Shown here in pieces: positions 1 to 13,130 of a DNA stretch of 64,000 nucleotides. The DNA comes from Mesaphorura yosii. Lineage: Eukaryota > Arthropoda > Collembola > Poduromorpha > Tullbergiidae. The position numbers and the translations under genes are program-made. The notes under the pieces are model-generated. The model worked only from the letters and a program-made list of their open reading frames with translations, ran no database searches and was not told the origin of the DNA. Every line of letters begins with the position of its first letter. Position 1 is the stretch's first letter. Location: assembly GCA_009869945.1 (NCBI GenBank), contig WIXG01000024.1, forward strand, positions 62,001-126,000, given 5' to 3'.

Positions 1-216
1 GAGAGTTTTTCTACTGTGAGATGAAGCGTCTGCTTTTACGCTCATCTCGGGAACGTCACATCTAATCACTTTCCTCACTCTTCTCTTGCGAAATCATTTC
101 TTTCTGTCTGTCTCTTTCTTACGTGAAGACAATTTACCACTTTACACTTCACTTCCCATCACTCCTTCCATAATAATAAATGTGACGGTTTTTGCTCTCT
201 TTGATAATCTGTGTAG
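1..216 (+). other. Intron of the cadherin gene (3' part)
   Basis: The window opens inside an intron of the cadherin gene. The acceptor is the AG at 215-216 (TGTGTAG), and the reading frame is open from 217. I see no coding or repeat signal here. Confidence 0.7.
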
Positions 217-3200
217 GAGTATAAGGAGTCGATTCCAAGAGATTTGATGATTGGACAAGTGGTGATGAGGATCTCTGCGACTGATATAGATGATGGATCA
301 AATGGAACCGTCCAATATGGTCTTACTCGCCATCCCCAGAGTCCCGGTGACTTTGATTATTTTGACATTGTTCACAAAACTGGAGAAGTTCGGCTCAAAT
401 CCTCGATTCCTGAGGTAAGAGCTAGAAGCATTCATGAAAGAAAGGGAGCAACTTGTCATCTTTTGTCGTTAATTTAATTGGTGAAGGGAAACAATAAGTT
501 CTCTCAACCGGAACAAATTGTTTCTTGACTTTCTTATTTTCGTGTGGAAAAAGAGAAGAATTTACAACTTCTGCTCGTTTCCTCTCCCTTAGACGAAAAC
601 TCAATTCTACCTCACTGCCACCGCCACCGATTTGGGATCGCCTTCACTCGACTCAACCACGAATCTCACTATCATTGTAGTGGAACCAAACAGGAAGCCG
701 CCAGAATTTACTGGGGTTTATCCGAATGTAATCGAGCTTCCTGAGAGAACAGTGGACATTACGAAACAAATATTGCGTTTAAATGCGAGGTGATGCGTCC
801 ACTTATTCTGATTCTCCCGCAGTCCGCAACGCTACTGAATAACGATTTCATTCTTCATTTTGGATTTCTCTTCCAGGTCAAATACTCCAGACGGTTACGT
901 ATTCTTTGAATTAGTCAACGGTCAAACTCAGCCCACGAACAAGGACGCTGTATTCACTGTCGATGGCTCGGGAACCCAAGCGGATTTAAAACTGGATCGT
1001 GCACTGGATTACGAATCGGTCCCAGAGTACACTCTTACCGTTCGAGCATCGGTGAGTCGCCACTGTCTAGTTTTGACACGGAGTGTAATCGTCGGGTATC
1101 CGGGTTTACAAAGCATGAGCTATGATCACACGTCGTAAAAAGTACAAATGCGAGGAAACTAAACTTTCTAGATATTATGATAATATCATACGCGAAATTA
1201 ATCCTCGTTAGTTGAGAATCATTTTGCTCGGCGGACGCGATTTTACATTTGAGGTCTGAGCCCTGATAACGCTTGAAAATGAGTACATGAATCTGCTCGT
1301 TTTTCTTTAGAACAAATACAACTTGGCCACAGAGACTGTGATAACAGTTAAGGTGATTGATGAAAACGACGAAAAACCATACTTCACCGAAGTCGTCTCT
1401 GGCACAGTCCTGGAAAATGAACCTGCTGGAACAAGCGTCATGCGAGTACGAGCCATTGATAATGACGGAACTTCCCCGAACAACGAGGTGAGTTTAATTA
1501 ACTTCATATATCTTTGAGAACTAATTGAATGTCGTCATCGTCTGCAGTATTTCGCATTTAAGTTAAGCCATGTAAAATAATGGGATCCTTAAAATGAAAA
1601 ATTAAGTAAAAAACTTCAGCTCGAGCTGGTTTTAACTTCGTTCGCAAATTATAAAGTGTCAGCTTGAGGAATTGAGTGAAAACTTTCCACGTGTTACTTG
1701 AGATTCGAGAATGATTTCAATTTGTCATCCAACCAATTACTGTGTTTTTCGGTGGGCGTTTGTTTACGCCGTAATCTGATAGACCGTTAATGTGTTGAAG
1801 TTTTGAAATAATAATGGACAAAATTAACTGAATATGACATAAATGGTCGAATTACTACCAACTAAGTATGGCAGGTGTAATTTGTTTTCCCTCAAGTGGT
1901 TAAATATATTTCCAGCATAAATTTTTTGTGGGATACATCTAAATTTCCTTAATTTTTCTTCGCAATGTAGGTTACTTATTATTTGAAAGCCGAAGATACA
2001 AACAACTTCCATATTGACTCATATACTGGCGAAATTACTACTCGTAAGCAATTCGATCGTGAAGAGCAAGAAATATATCAGTTGACCGTGATTGCAAAGG
2101 ATGGAGCTCCCTCGGTATTGACCAACAATAACCTTCCGAATGAAAGTAAGCCTCGCTTAATGTTACTCTCATTTTGTTCGCATTGATAATTCCTCAGTAT
2201 GTTGCAATTGACTATTTTACTTCTACATCGAAATTTCTGACGTACATCTAACTTCTCGACTTTTTTCCTAACTCCTAATCATTTCTCCATCTGACTTGTT
2301 ATGAATTAGAAACGGCAATGACTTCGATGATAAAAAACGATATGATGCAATTGAAATGAAAGGCACTTGGCATTTGCTTCTGTGAATTTGAAACATTTTT
2401 ATTAAATCGGCATGTCGAAGTTAACAATTTCCATTGTTACAATTTCTCATTCTAACTCCTGTTAACAATGCACTTACTTCAAGCAGAGACTCAATGACGT
2501 GGCATCTTGCCTCCTTTCAGTTATTATGTATTAATGGCTCTCTTTTTGAATTCATTAGGACCTTTGCAACTGAAGATTGAAATCGCTGATAAAAATGTAA
2601 GCCTTGATGAGTCTGAAATGTCAAAAATTTAATCAGCTGCTGCACTTCATGGTCTGGATGTACGTTTTATTGATGAAATACTCTTAACTGCTTGCAGGAC
2701 AACCGGCCAGTATTTATCAAAGACGTTTATGAGGCAGAAGTAGCCGAAGACGCCAACACAAGGAGCAAAGTCATTGAAGTCCGGGCAATGGATAACGATA
2801 CGGGTAAGCAACTCCGCATCTTTAAATCAAATTAACGCGTTGCTGACTTCGCCGGCACAGAAAGCGTGTCGGAGCCATACAAACCTGAAAATGTCGTGCT
2901 GACAAAGTTTATGTACGCTTCATCAATGAATTATGGCCCCGACGAATGGAAGTGAGCGAATCTGCTTACGCGTGCACTTTCTTTCTTTTCTGGTGTGGAA
3001 AAGTTATGACTTCAAGAGAGTCTGTTCAGGAAATTGTGGCCCTAAAATGTTTTTTGCACATTCGAAACCGAGTAGCGAGTTTGAATGGAGTTGGGCTTTC
3101 TCTGCTCACAATGTTATCTCTTTCTGACCTGGAAAGCGTGACCCAACCGAACGTACCCCTTTCCTTTTGTTTTTATGTTTCGAGATATATTTAGAACTAA

Positions 3201-6200
3201 GATTAAGGACGCAAGTCTTTCATGTCAGTTCAGAGTCTTGAACGCATTTTTAAAATGAGAAGCATGCTAAGTAGTTCGTTTCGACAAAGTCAGGATCTGC
3301 ATATGTTTATGTACAGTCTCGGGCCGGAGACAGTTTTCTCATGACAAGTGCCGTGAAAAAATTTTCCGCTGAGAGTTTGAAGGTGATTAATGAAATGAAT
3401 CCTCGAGTTAAAACTGATTTATGAATATAAATGACGAAAAAAATGGTCATAAATAATGATGGTTCGCGGCGGCGTTGTTGTGGTTCCTTTCAACATTCCT
3501 TCATAAGCGACTGAGGAAGTTTTTCTAAATTCCATACTTCACAGAAAGAGATCTTTTCATGAACTGCTCTCCAGATTGCATTCTCCACGACCGAATTTCG
3601 GTAGATTATTCTCTCCTCAAGCGATGAGCAAGCACGATGCATGGCCCTATTCAAGATGCAAGAGATTTCTTTTTCCTGTCAAGGCTTTCCATTTTGTTAA
3701 AAGTCAGAAGCCACTGAACTTGCTTCTTGTAATGTGACGAGGGAACACGGGACTCATTCTTCTTCTTTGTTGATCGCACTCATCGCATTTTTATTATTAC
3801 ATCTCGCACTTGCTACTTTATACCACGCCTGATGTTTTTGTTCTCTAGCGTCCGTCATCAACTACTCCATCACGAGTGGAGACCCGGCACAATCGTTTGG
3901 AATAGAAAGCACGTCCACCAGCGGTGTCATCTTTATTCACACTCCACTGGATTACGAGAAAGTTCAAAAGGTTAGAATCTCATCTAATTGGCTTTGCCAG
4001 ACTTCCGTCTCTTCATGATGTGGGCACGATTTTATTATGCGGTTTTTATTCCAGTACGAACTGACAGTCAGAGCCTCGGACTCACTTTATGACGCTTTTA
4101 CCAAAGTTATTATTAGAGTCACAAATATCAACGACAACCCTCCAGTATTCGAGAAAATGCAACAGCACACGACCATCCAAGAAGAGTCCATCCCTCCAGG
4201 ATGCATTTTTATGGTGAGTTCAAGTTCAGACTTTTCTATTAATCAATTCTAAATTTGCAAATATTTAACAAATAGGCAAGGAATTGTAGATGCTGAGCTT
4301 TGATGTATTTTTGGGGTTGTTTTCTCCAATATAATGTATTGGCAATTAGTTCTGTATGCTTTAATCTCTCTGAGTTGTCGAATAGTTCGAGACAGGGGAG
4401 GCTTTTATTAGTTTTTATTGCCCAGGTGTCATTATCAGGCTTCTCTATTTCATTCAGTTACGACCCACTTTGTAAGAGAAATGCCTTTTGAGTGAGACGA
4501 AGCATGCCTCAATTAAAAATATCTTAATAGAAAAATAAACTGCTTTAGCTCAAAATGACGACATTAAAAATGGCCGCCATTCTACCAGGATAATTATTCA
4601 CGCTGCATATGTGTCTGGAGATGACGGAAACTGCTAAAATTTCTACCCCTGCACTTATTTTATGTCACCACGTCACAAATTAAGAGCCGGAAAGTGTAGT
4701 ATAAGTTCTGCTAATCGTGTGCCAAACATTTCGCCGAACTCACCCCTGAGCATTTCTGTTGCTGTTGCTCTAATCAATGATCGGAAATATATTTTACAGT
4801 TGAGAGCTTTTGATCCGGACATCAACGACAGACAAGTTCACCAAAATATTACTTTCTTCATTGAGAAGGGACAGGAGAACTTCGCAGTCAACAATCAAGG
4901 CTGCGTCCGTGTCATAAAGGTATAGTGCAATTGCAGAAATGTCATCTTCCCTTTATCGCAAGCAGAAACCTGAACTAGCCTATGTTTGCTAGCCCCTGGA
5001 TCGAGATCCTCCAAACGGCTACGGATTTCCCCAGATTTCGATTGGCGCTTCCGACGAAAATGGAGTTGGCCCAACCAAGCAAACTAGCGTCATCCAACTC
5101 ACAGTGACATGTAAGATTCGTTTACCTACCCACTAACTCCTGGATTGTTAGCATTTCAAATAAATATTGTTTGACGTTCCAGTGACTGACATTAATGACA
5201 ATCCGCCATTCTTGAACAATGTAAGTCTTTTTCTTGCTGCTACATTGAAGAAATTTACAAGCAGTTTCTTGACCGGTCAATTTTATATCGAACAGACGAA
5301 TCCTGTTGTATGGAGAGAAAATCAACCGGCGGGTGAAATCATACAACTCACGGCAGATGACCATGACACGCTCACTAACGGACCGCCGTTTACTTTCCAA
5401 ATTGATCCGAATGCCGACCCAGAAATACGAGCATTGTTTTCTACAACAGGCGAGCGAGGTAAGTATTTTTATCCTGGTTGCATATGAACCTTGTCCAAGA
5501 AAGTTTGGTAAATATTTCTACTTCCTTTTCAGGCCAAAAGTTCAACGCCATAAAGGACGACTTCGATCGTGAACAGAAGAAACAATATTTTGTTCCGATC
5601 GTTATAACCGATAGTGGAAGCCCGCGACAAACCGGAACAAGTACTCTGGTTGTTATAATTGGAGGTGATTAATTAATCTCGTATAAAATGTGGAACAGTG
5701 CGCATTGTATATAACTCGTATTTTTATAAATTGCGTAGATGAAAACGATAACCACATGTCGGACGGAGAGAGCAAAATATTTGTCTACAAATACAAGGAA
5801 AATTCAAGTTTCTCAATTGGAAGAGTTTACGTCAACGACCTGGACGACTGGGATCTCCCAGACAAAACATTCAACTGGTTGACCAGTGAGCCTCCAGATT
5901 TCACATTGGACATCGAAAATGGCAACATTAACATGAAACCGTCCGCGCAAGTTGGACCTCATGAACTCAAATTTCTGGTACCTTTACAATAGGAGTCAAA
6001 TGTACACAATTTGCATGTTGATTGCACGTATTTTACGTGATCGCATTACTCTCGCAGGTACATGACTCCCATTTTAATGAAGACGCGAGAGCCATAGTGC
6101 ATGTCACCGTAAAGCAAATAACAGACGAAGCAGTCGACAACTCCGGGTCGATTAGGTTTACAGGCATAACAAAGGAGGAATTCATTCTACCCGATTCTAC

Positions 6201-8571
6201 CGTAAGCACTTGTTTCATTTCTTAAGCATTGTTTACATAAATCATCAAAATCATGACTGTCACCGCGTAAACTTTCCCCGCGTGAAATAAGTTATGCAAG
6301 AATATTTTATAAAGTTCTGTTTGCTTTGCGTGCAGGGAAAAAGTAAACAAGACAAGCTCAGAGCTGAAATCGCGCAAATTCTGGACATTCCTGAGTTAAA
6401 TGTGGACGTCTTCACAGTAATAAATCCACTCAGTGTTAATGACTTGAACGTGCTGGACGTCCGTTTTTCTGCTCACAACTCACCCTACTACCGAGTTGAA
6501 AAGCTGGATGGAATAATGGCGGAACGGCAGGAACAGGTACATAATGCAATCAATTGCTCAAGCCACATGCGACTCATGAATCGAATTGCTGTAGTAAATT
6601 ATGCCGCATACAAAATTTGGAATTTTCTAGTTGCAAAATGCGTTGGGGCTCAAGATTGTGATGATTAGAATCGACGAATGTCTTCAAGAAAGACATGGCT
6701 GTGAGTCAAGCTGCACTAACAGACTGGAGAAGAGCACGATTGCCTACCGAATTAATACCAACACATCTTCCTTTGTCGGGGTGAACGCTTACGTGGAACC
6801 AATTTGCACATGCGCGTCAGCCCTGGCTCCGTACTCGTGCACTCCAAATCCCTGCCTCAACCAAGGAGTCTGTCGAAGCGGACCATCCATCCACCGATAC
6901 GAGTAAGACTCGTTGTGTGACTTTGTATAGCTTACTGTCATTAGCTGGTGCGATGTTGTATATATGTCTGATGTCACAGGTGTGACTGCGTGAGTGGATA
7001 CAGTGGACCGAGATGCGAGCAGACATCTATTTCGTTTGAAGGAACAGGATACGCCTGGTTCCACCCACTCTCAGTTTGCAACGACTCAACTCTTGAAGTG
7101 CACTTCAATACACCTGTTGGGGATGGTCTCATTATGTACAATGGACCACTTTCGAGATTAGCTGCTCCAAACTTGACCGGTAACATTTAATACGGGACAC
7201 CATATGTTCAGGAGTATTGACGATTACTAAAGTGTCATACATATGTTATTTGGCCTAGATTTTATGTCCCTGGAATTAGTAAGTGGCCGACCGGTTTTTC
7301 TTATTGACTACGGCTCTGGTGTGAACAGACTTGAGCTTCCTGCCATAAACTTAGCTGACGCGAAAAATCACGTGGTTACACTGCGTTGGACGCCACATGT
7401 AAGATTGCCGTTGTAGATCCTGTCGAAGGCGATAAGACTTACTGACTAATTTGAACTGTTTGTTTAGGAATTATCGATGCGCGTGGATGATTGCCCAACG
7501 AGAGAAAAGACTTGTTATACCTTCAGTATGCCTTCTGGCTCGAAAGAATTTCTCAACGTCAATGGCCCGCTTCAGATTGGTGGAGTCTCTGTTGACCTGA
7601 GATCACTGAAGCCTTTCATGGGCTGGACAAACTCTCCAAACAGCAAACACTTTTCAGGCTGCATCGCTAATTTGTCCCTGAATGGAGAGGTAATTTATCA
7701 AAAACAGATTTAAACTGGATTGCACGACAAGCTTAATGAAATTCTTTGATTTTGCAGTTTTACAATTTGGGGAGTCCAAGCTACTCAGTTGGAAATGTTT
7801 CCACGTGTGATTCACCATTCGTATTAGTGCAGACAGCTACTTTAGGACCTGGGTTGAACTTTATAATAATTCTAATTGTCTGCATTTTGATCTTACTCAT
7901 TCTTGTCATCGCTATTGTCTTCTATCGTCGACGACGTAGCTACGAAGAAGTTAAAGGAGACCCTCACGACGATGTCCGAGAAAACATTATCAACTATGCT
8001 GGTAAGCACACTAGGCATACTGGAAATGTTCTCTTGCTTGATTTTATTCTTCATCGGAAAAATGATTTTCTTCATTTCAGACGAGGGTGGCGGCGAAGAA
8101 GACAAGGCCACGTATGACTTGAATGTCCTTCGAACAGCGTCAAACGGAGCTTTCATGCCGGGCGACAAAATACCAATGGAGGAAATGAGGCAACGAAGAG
8201 GTACGAATCGTTTATTTCATAACTTCACTGTTTCGTCAGAGATTTTGGAAATTCTAACACGTATTATTTGGTATTTAGCTCCTGCCGCTGGCGGACCTGA
8301 CATTGAGAGCTTTTTGGAAGCCAACAAGAACAAGGTTGACGAAGATCCGGAGGGGCTACCTTTCGACGACGTCAGGAATTATGCTTATGAAGGAGATGGA
8401 AACTCAGTCGGGTCGTTGTCTTCGCTAGCCTCAGGGACCGACGACGGAGACTTGAACTTCGACTACCTACCCACCTTTGGACCTAGGTTCAAGAAACTTG
8501 CGGACATGTACGGTGGTCAGTCGAGTGACGACGAAAGTTACATAGGTCCACCCAACGAGGCCTGGTGTTAG
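217..8571 (+). CDS. Classical cadherin, arthropod DE/DN type (3' part, 24 exons)
   Basis: Calcium-dependent cell-cell adhesion receptor that links to catenins. Exons: 217-414, 593-789, 877-1051, 1311-1487, 1971-2145, 2559-2596, 2698-2803, 3849-3970, 4055-4213, 4800-4919, 4993-5110, 5183-5220, 5296-5458, 5533-5664, 5739-5977, 6058-6201, 6336-6536, 6631-6902, 6980-7179, 7259-7398, 7468-7689, 7758-8001, 8081-8200, 8279-8571. They join in frame to 1,330 residues and a TAG stop. Order seen: about six cadherin repeats with DENDEKP, INDNPP and DENDN calcium motifs; the non-chordate region with the DLDDWDLPDK signature (about 5,840); a Cys-rich stretch and one EGF (6,670-7,020); one LamG domain; a membrane helix (about 7,855-7,920); then RRRR and a catenin-binding tail with DVRENIINY, DEGGGEED, NYAYEGDGN, SLSSLASGTDDGD and GPRFKKLADMYG. 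The 5' end lies outside the window. One EGF-LamG unit, rather than two, resembles Drosophila shotgun more than CadN. The family is certain; orthology is not. Confidence 0.93.
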
Positions 8572-10198
8572 AGATGCTCAAGCGTATGGGTCGAGGTACA
8601 TTTGATGTCCACTCATTCATGACTATCACGAAGCACTCAACTTTCAAAACTCCGCTGTGTTCCTTTAGCATTCAGCAATTCGAAGGATTTCTTCCATTTT
8701 ACTTCTTCCTTGAATCGTAACTTCGTTCTCATGTGTTGACTTCACTGTTTATCTGCTTACTCTAATATAAGTTAATTAATCAGAGGTCCTAGTGCAGATG
8801 AATTGTTATCGTACTCGTCAGCTTATAAGTTGTTGGCTGTGTGCTGTGTTTAATTTTCAGGCCTTAGTAAAGTGAAAAATTAAATTGTGAGTGCACAACC
8901 GTGATGTAATGTTTGTAGCAGCTATTGCGAGCAGTTACTGAACTTAAATTAGATTGTATCTATTATTCCTAAGACTGAAGCATTCCAGGTACGCATGAGA
9001 GTTGTACTTATTACTAATGTAGTAATTCAATGTGTATAAGAAGTATGCTGCTGCGTCTGCACAAATTCGATCTAACCTTCACATTCAGACTCGCAACCAG
9101 TTTCGCCATTTTATAGGACTTAATTTCTTTACTGACTTGAAGCAGCGATAACCGAACTCCGAAATCCGTGCATTTTACTTAACCTGCATTCCAGAAAGAC
9201 GCACTGTAGCACAATGAGGGTATCTCATTTTTAACTTCTGCTATGCAGGGGACCATTCCAGTGCCTTTCTTCCCTTCAAATCATCAGCAGCTTCACTTTA
9301 GTGTCAAATTGCCTTACAGATTACGAATCAGTTCAGTCTATGAATTTTCAAATGAACTGTTAAACTGCCATGATAAGCCCTGCCCTCTGCAAGAAATTGA
9401 CATTCAGAAATTTAAGAGTGGAAAATTGAATCTGATTCTGGAAATCTGTGCCATAATGCCATCAAAACCTAGTTACTTTTTGGAGGAATAATGATATTTC
9501 GTACATCGTCGTATTTTGTTTAATTGATCTCGACTATAGTTGTATTTCTGATTTTGAGCGAAAAACCATCCTTGTTGGCAGCCACTTATTGCTTGTATTG
9601 ACATGTGCGACAATCAGAAATGTTGTGTCCAATCACTCGTTCAACGTGTATACTTTTTAACATTTTGAGTCTAAGAATAGGTTTAGTTTTCTTCGTCACA
9701 ACTCGAAATCAGGTGTAAAAAGAACTACCGCTTCGAATTCCATCCGCTTTCTTGTTGAAATTGTAAATACGCTCGAGTGAAAGTTCCCATTTGTGCGTTT
9801 ACCGTGCTGGAGAAGCTTCATTCCAATTTCAACGTGTAATTTTAATGAGAAACGTGAACCAGTCATTTTTTTTGCCCTTACTTGTTGTACCATCGTACCA
9901 TGTTCCAATCGACAATTAATAATGAGTTAATCCAGTAGTTTTCCCACGAGTGAATCATGTGGCTTATTTATATTTGTAAGCTAATTATTGCAGCCAAAGT
10001 TTATATACATTTATGTTGTTTAGAAGTATTTAACACTTAACAGGTTATGAGAGTAAAGCATCAGGTTAACTGCAAAGTAACTGAGAATAGAGCGACAAAG
10101 ATCCTATCTCAATAGCACACCGATAGCTAAGTATTGTGGATAATTTATTATAAAGCGTTTATATTGCATATTGTGACTTATAAAGTGTTTTTAATAAA
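8572..10198 (+). other. Probable 3' UTR of the cadherin
   Basis: No supported gene lies between the cadherin stop and an AATAAA at 10193-10198. An open frame at 9243-9491 has no recognisable content and is probably chance. An ATTAAA near 8877 could give a shorter 3' end. The sequence is AT-rich with no obvious repeat. Confidence 0.55.
10193..10198 (+). terminator. Candidate polyadenylation signal of the cadherin
   Basis: AATAAA about 1.6 kb after the cadherin stop. It is the only canonical hexamer I noticed in that stretch. It lies about 300 bases from the stop codon of the convergent HOP gene. Confidence 0.4.
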
Positions 10199-10335
10199 AA
10201 TGACTAGTCAGTCACTCAATGAAAGAATTCCGAAGCATCGCCTAGTCCACTTGGTTTCTGAACTTGAACGGCTCGCATCATGGGAATCAAATTCAACTTG
10301 AGATCGACAATTCGGATGACAATTCTAACACGAAA

Positions 10336-10341
10336 TTTATT
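10336..10341 (-). terminator. Candidate polyadenylation signal of the HOP gene
   Basis: TTTATT on the plus strand reads AATAAA on the minus strand, about 150 bases after the HOP stop. The HOP and cadherin transcripts would therefore end within about 150 bases of each other, tail to tail. Confidence 0.4.
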
Positions 10342-10493
10342 AACACATAGTACTACAGCTAAAATGTTTACAATTCGGACAAACGAATTCAAAAGAAGAG
10401 TAAGACTTTATCTTCTACAATACACAGGAGAGAGTGACGCATCCGTAATATGCGGCGAATTGAACTCGAAAGATTCTCTTGCGTTGAAACCAT

Positions 10494-12470
10494 TCACGAA
10501 AGTCGTCCGCTGACGGGATTCAAGCCCTGATCTCGTCTCCACATCGCCATGCGATGATCGAACCAAGCCTGCAAATATAATCACATAATTATTTGCAAAT
10601 GTCAGTTAATAAGCTAAACAATGCCAGCTAGTCACATGTAAGACATAAATTGGTGGTAAGTAAATGTGACCTTTGGCGAATACATGCGAAGTTTACTTCA
10701 ACGGTTTTCACGAAAGATTAAGGACGTTGAGACGGGAAATGTGAAACCCATTAAGGTGATTAACAACTGCATAGGTCAAGTAACTTACAAACTGTCAGGC
10801 TAAAGTGATAAATCTGGCGTGAAGCAAGTTCTCACTCACGCTGTGTCTGCGTCTGTGTTGTACATCACAAATTATTGTTTACACAGAGCGAACATTAAAT
10901 AACACACGCTAAAAGGATAAAATCCACAAAAAGCGTGCACAGAAAGGTACAATACGCAGCAGACGCATTGTCTGCAAGCATGTTACAGGAATTGTCATAA
11001 AATCCTAAATAATCTGCTCAGTTCTGTTTTATTAGTGTCTACGATGCGGGCTCGCAATCTCCCATAAAAGCTAAAGAACACAACCTAGACCTAGAATCAC
11101 TCGTCAGTCGTCAGCTGGCGTGCAATTTTTATTGCCTTGTTTAGATTTGCCGTTTCACCTTTTATAACTGTCTAGTTTTATGCTGAGACGGCAATAAAGC
11201 AAAAGCGATACAACAACGCCAGTTCGCCATGCTTAATTCGATTTAAGAAAACTCTCAAGACATCATGTCGCAGAGATACTGCATGAATTCAATTGCCCTT
11301 TCTTACTTGGAATTATGCGAGCAAGACATTTATAATTCAAAACTAATCAATTCCGCTTCTGATTAAGTATTTCCGTTGGTCTGCACTTGGCACTTGACAC
11401 AAGGCATTTTTGCAACGATCATGAAAGCGAAGAAACAAGCGTGCTGATTGTGATAAAACGTTCAGCTAATTTAATTGTCGTGCAGTGGACAACGGGGAGT
11501 GAGCTGCTAATTTTGTTGAAGTGGGACAGATTTCTGATAAAAAGTAAATATCTATTGAAATATGAAGCCGTGAACTCTTGTCATGAGCCATATTGCATCC
11601 CCAGCAGCATTGTTTGAAGGGGACCAAACTGACTCGATTAAACTCAGGCAGCCTTGAATAAATACATACAAAATTATCTCTCTTTCATGTGTGCTTAGCG
11701 TATTCAGCGCTTAGAAAGACCTGTCTCAGCATAAATAACAACAAATCCAAAGAATGAGCGATTACCCTCTTCTCGTTCAAGGTCTCAGTGAGAGAACGGA
11801 AGCGATAGGATGTGATCACAGGGAGAGGAGCTAATAATGGATTTGTGATTCGAGAATGATTTGGACATTTCTGGTGGAGATTCTACACGCGTATAACAGC
11901 AAACATTTTCACTTCCTCGCCAAACATCCAAATGTCCGTTCTGTCTTAGCGCAGGTTGCACAAAAGTTACTTTGACTTGCCATAAAAAAGTTGCTGATAT
12001 ATTTCGGAGCTTATCATTTAGCATGATCACGATCATGAGTGTAATAGCAGACGAACCCGTCAGTCGAAATTTATTCATGGCGGAGTTCACTCAGGCGTTG
12101 CAACCACATAATCAACTCAAGTGCATTATGCACGTTTCTGTAAGAGCAGGAACCGTGTTTACGAAACCTCAGTCCGGTCGTTATCAAGTGACGCATGGAA
12201 AGGCTTTCGCGTACATGGAGCTTCGCTGTATGTCATGTTCGCTTAATTTATGACATGAAAGCATGATTAAATTATTCTCACCTTGACTACTTCATCAGCA
12301 AGACCAGTTTCAGCAGCGATAAGCATCATTTCACTCGGATGAGGATTTTTTGTTTTGTTGAATTGTCTCTCAAGATTCTCGATTTGTTCTTCTGTCAATC
12401 TTGATTCAACGTTGTTTCCAGGCGAATTGACCTGTCGCTGCTGCTGAAGACGTACAGCTTCTGTCGCCAT
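10494..12470 (-). CDS. Homeodomain-only protein (HOP/HOPX-like), 2 coding exons
   Basis: Small protein that is almost entirely a homeodomain. Coding exons on the minus strand: 12470-12282 (ATG to residue 63) and 10568-10494 (residues 64-87 plus TGA). The intron begins GTGAG and ends TTTGCAG, in phase 0. The second exon is too short for a routine ORF scan. The homeodomain spans about residues 22-78: helix 1 has EEQIENLERQF, helix 2 MMLIAAETGL, and helix 3 AWFDHRMAMWRR. Core residues L33, F37, W65, F66 and W73 are present. The invariant Asn51 of DNA-binding homeodomains is His (H68), and Arg53 is Met. Vertebrate HOPX (73 residues) has comparable replacements and does not bind DNA; it acts as a transcriptional co-regulator. 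Similarity to HOPX also covers IAAE.GL and AKWRR..GL-type positions. A CAG acceptor at 12489-12491 just before the ATG suggests a 5' non-coding exon further upstream. Confidence 0.85.
10569..12281 (-). other. HOP intron
   Basis: A 1.7-kb intron between the two HOP coding exons. Open frames inside it (for example 11387-11617 and 11785-12253) show no recognisable domain. I see no repeat of note. Confidence 0.6.
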
Positions 12471-13130
12471 GCTGTCCTCTTTCCTTCACTGAAAATGAAA
12501 ACGTGTCTGACATGAGTACGAGAAGCACGAATGCGGACGCAGTCAATTGAAAACCCAGTCCATCATTTAAAAATGCATAAAATTTGGCCGTAACGCAGAG
12601 CGCCCGCATCCGCGTGTGTCTGGCAAAGTGCATTAGCATTACGTTTTTAACAGATTCAATTTTGATTCCATTTCACTCCATCAGCAACGCACAACTGCAC
12701 GAGTGAAACACAATCTCCAAACCCATATGTCCGTCGAGCTACATGCACGATGGATTTCAGGAATCTACAAATTCGCTTTTATTTATTTAAATGTGTCTTA
12801 AAAATAATTCAATGCAATAACAAATGAGAGAGTAAGAAGACGCGTCAAATACATGAAACAGACTGCGTTTAACCTACTTTGACATTCAATTGCGGGAGAT
12901 AGACAAAAGCGTTTTCGAAGTTCTCGCCTTGACGCATCTCTCAACCCATGGTGTGGGCACTGCCGACACAGTGTACATTCCAAATTCACTAACTCACTTG
13001 CTCTTTAGTTTCACAGCAGTCAAAACAATTCCATTAAGACAGACAGTCGCGGTTCTAATGTCAGTTAATAGACGCACTTTACGCACACGCACACGCACAA
13101 GCTTTATCAATATGCGAGTAGCAGAGTTGG

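Noticed and set aside
5221-5295. Cadherin exons 5183-5220 and 5296-5458 as one exon, since the frame stays open
   Set aside because: The 75-base stretch has GTAAGT and CAG ends, and removing it gives a normal cadherin repeat boundary (NDNPPFLNN then PVVWRENQPAGE).
9243-9491. 82-codon open frame in the cadherin 3' UTR
   Set aside because: No recognised motif or splice context, and it lies within a probable UTR.
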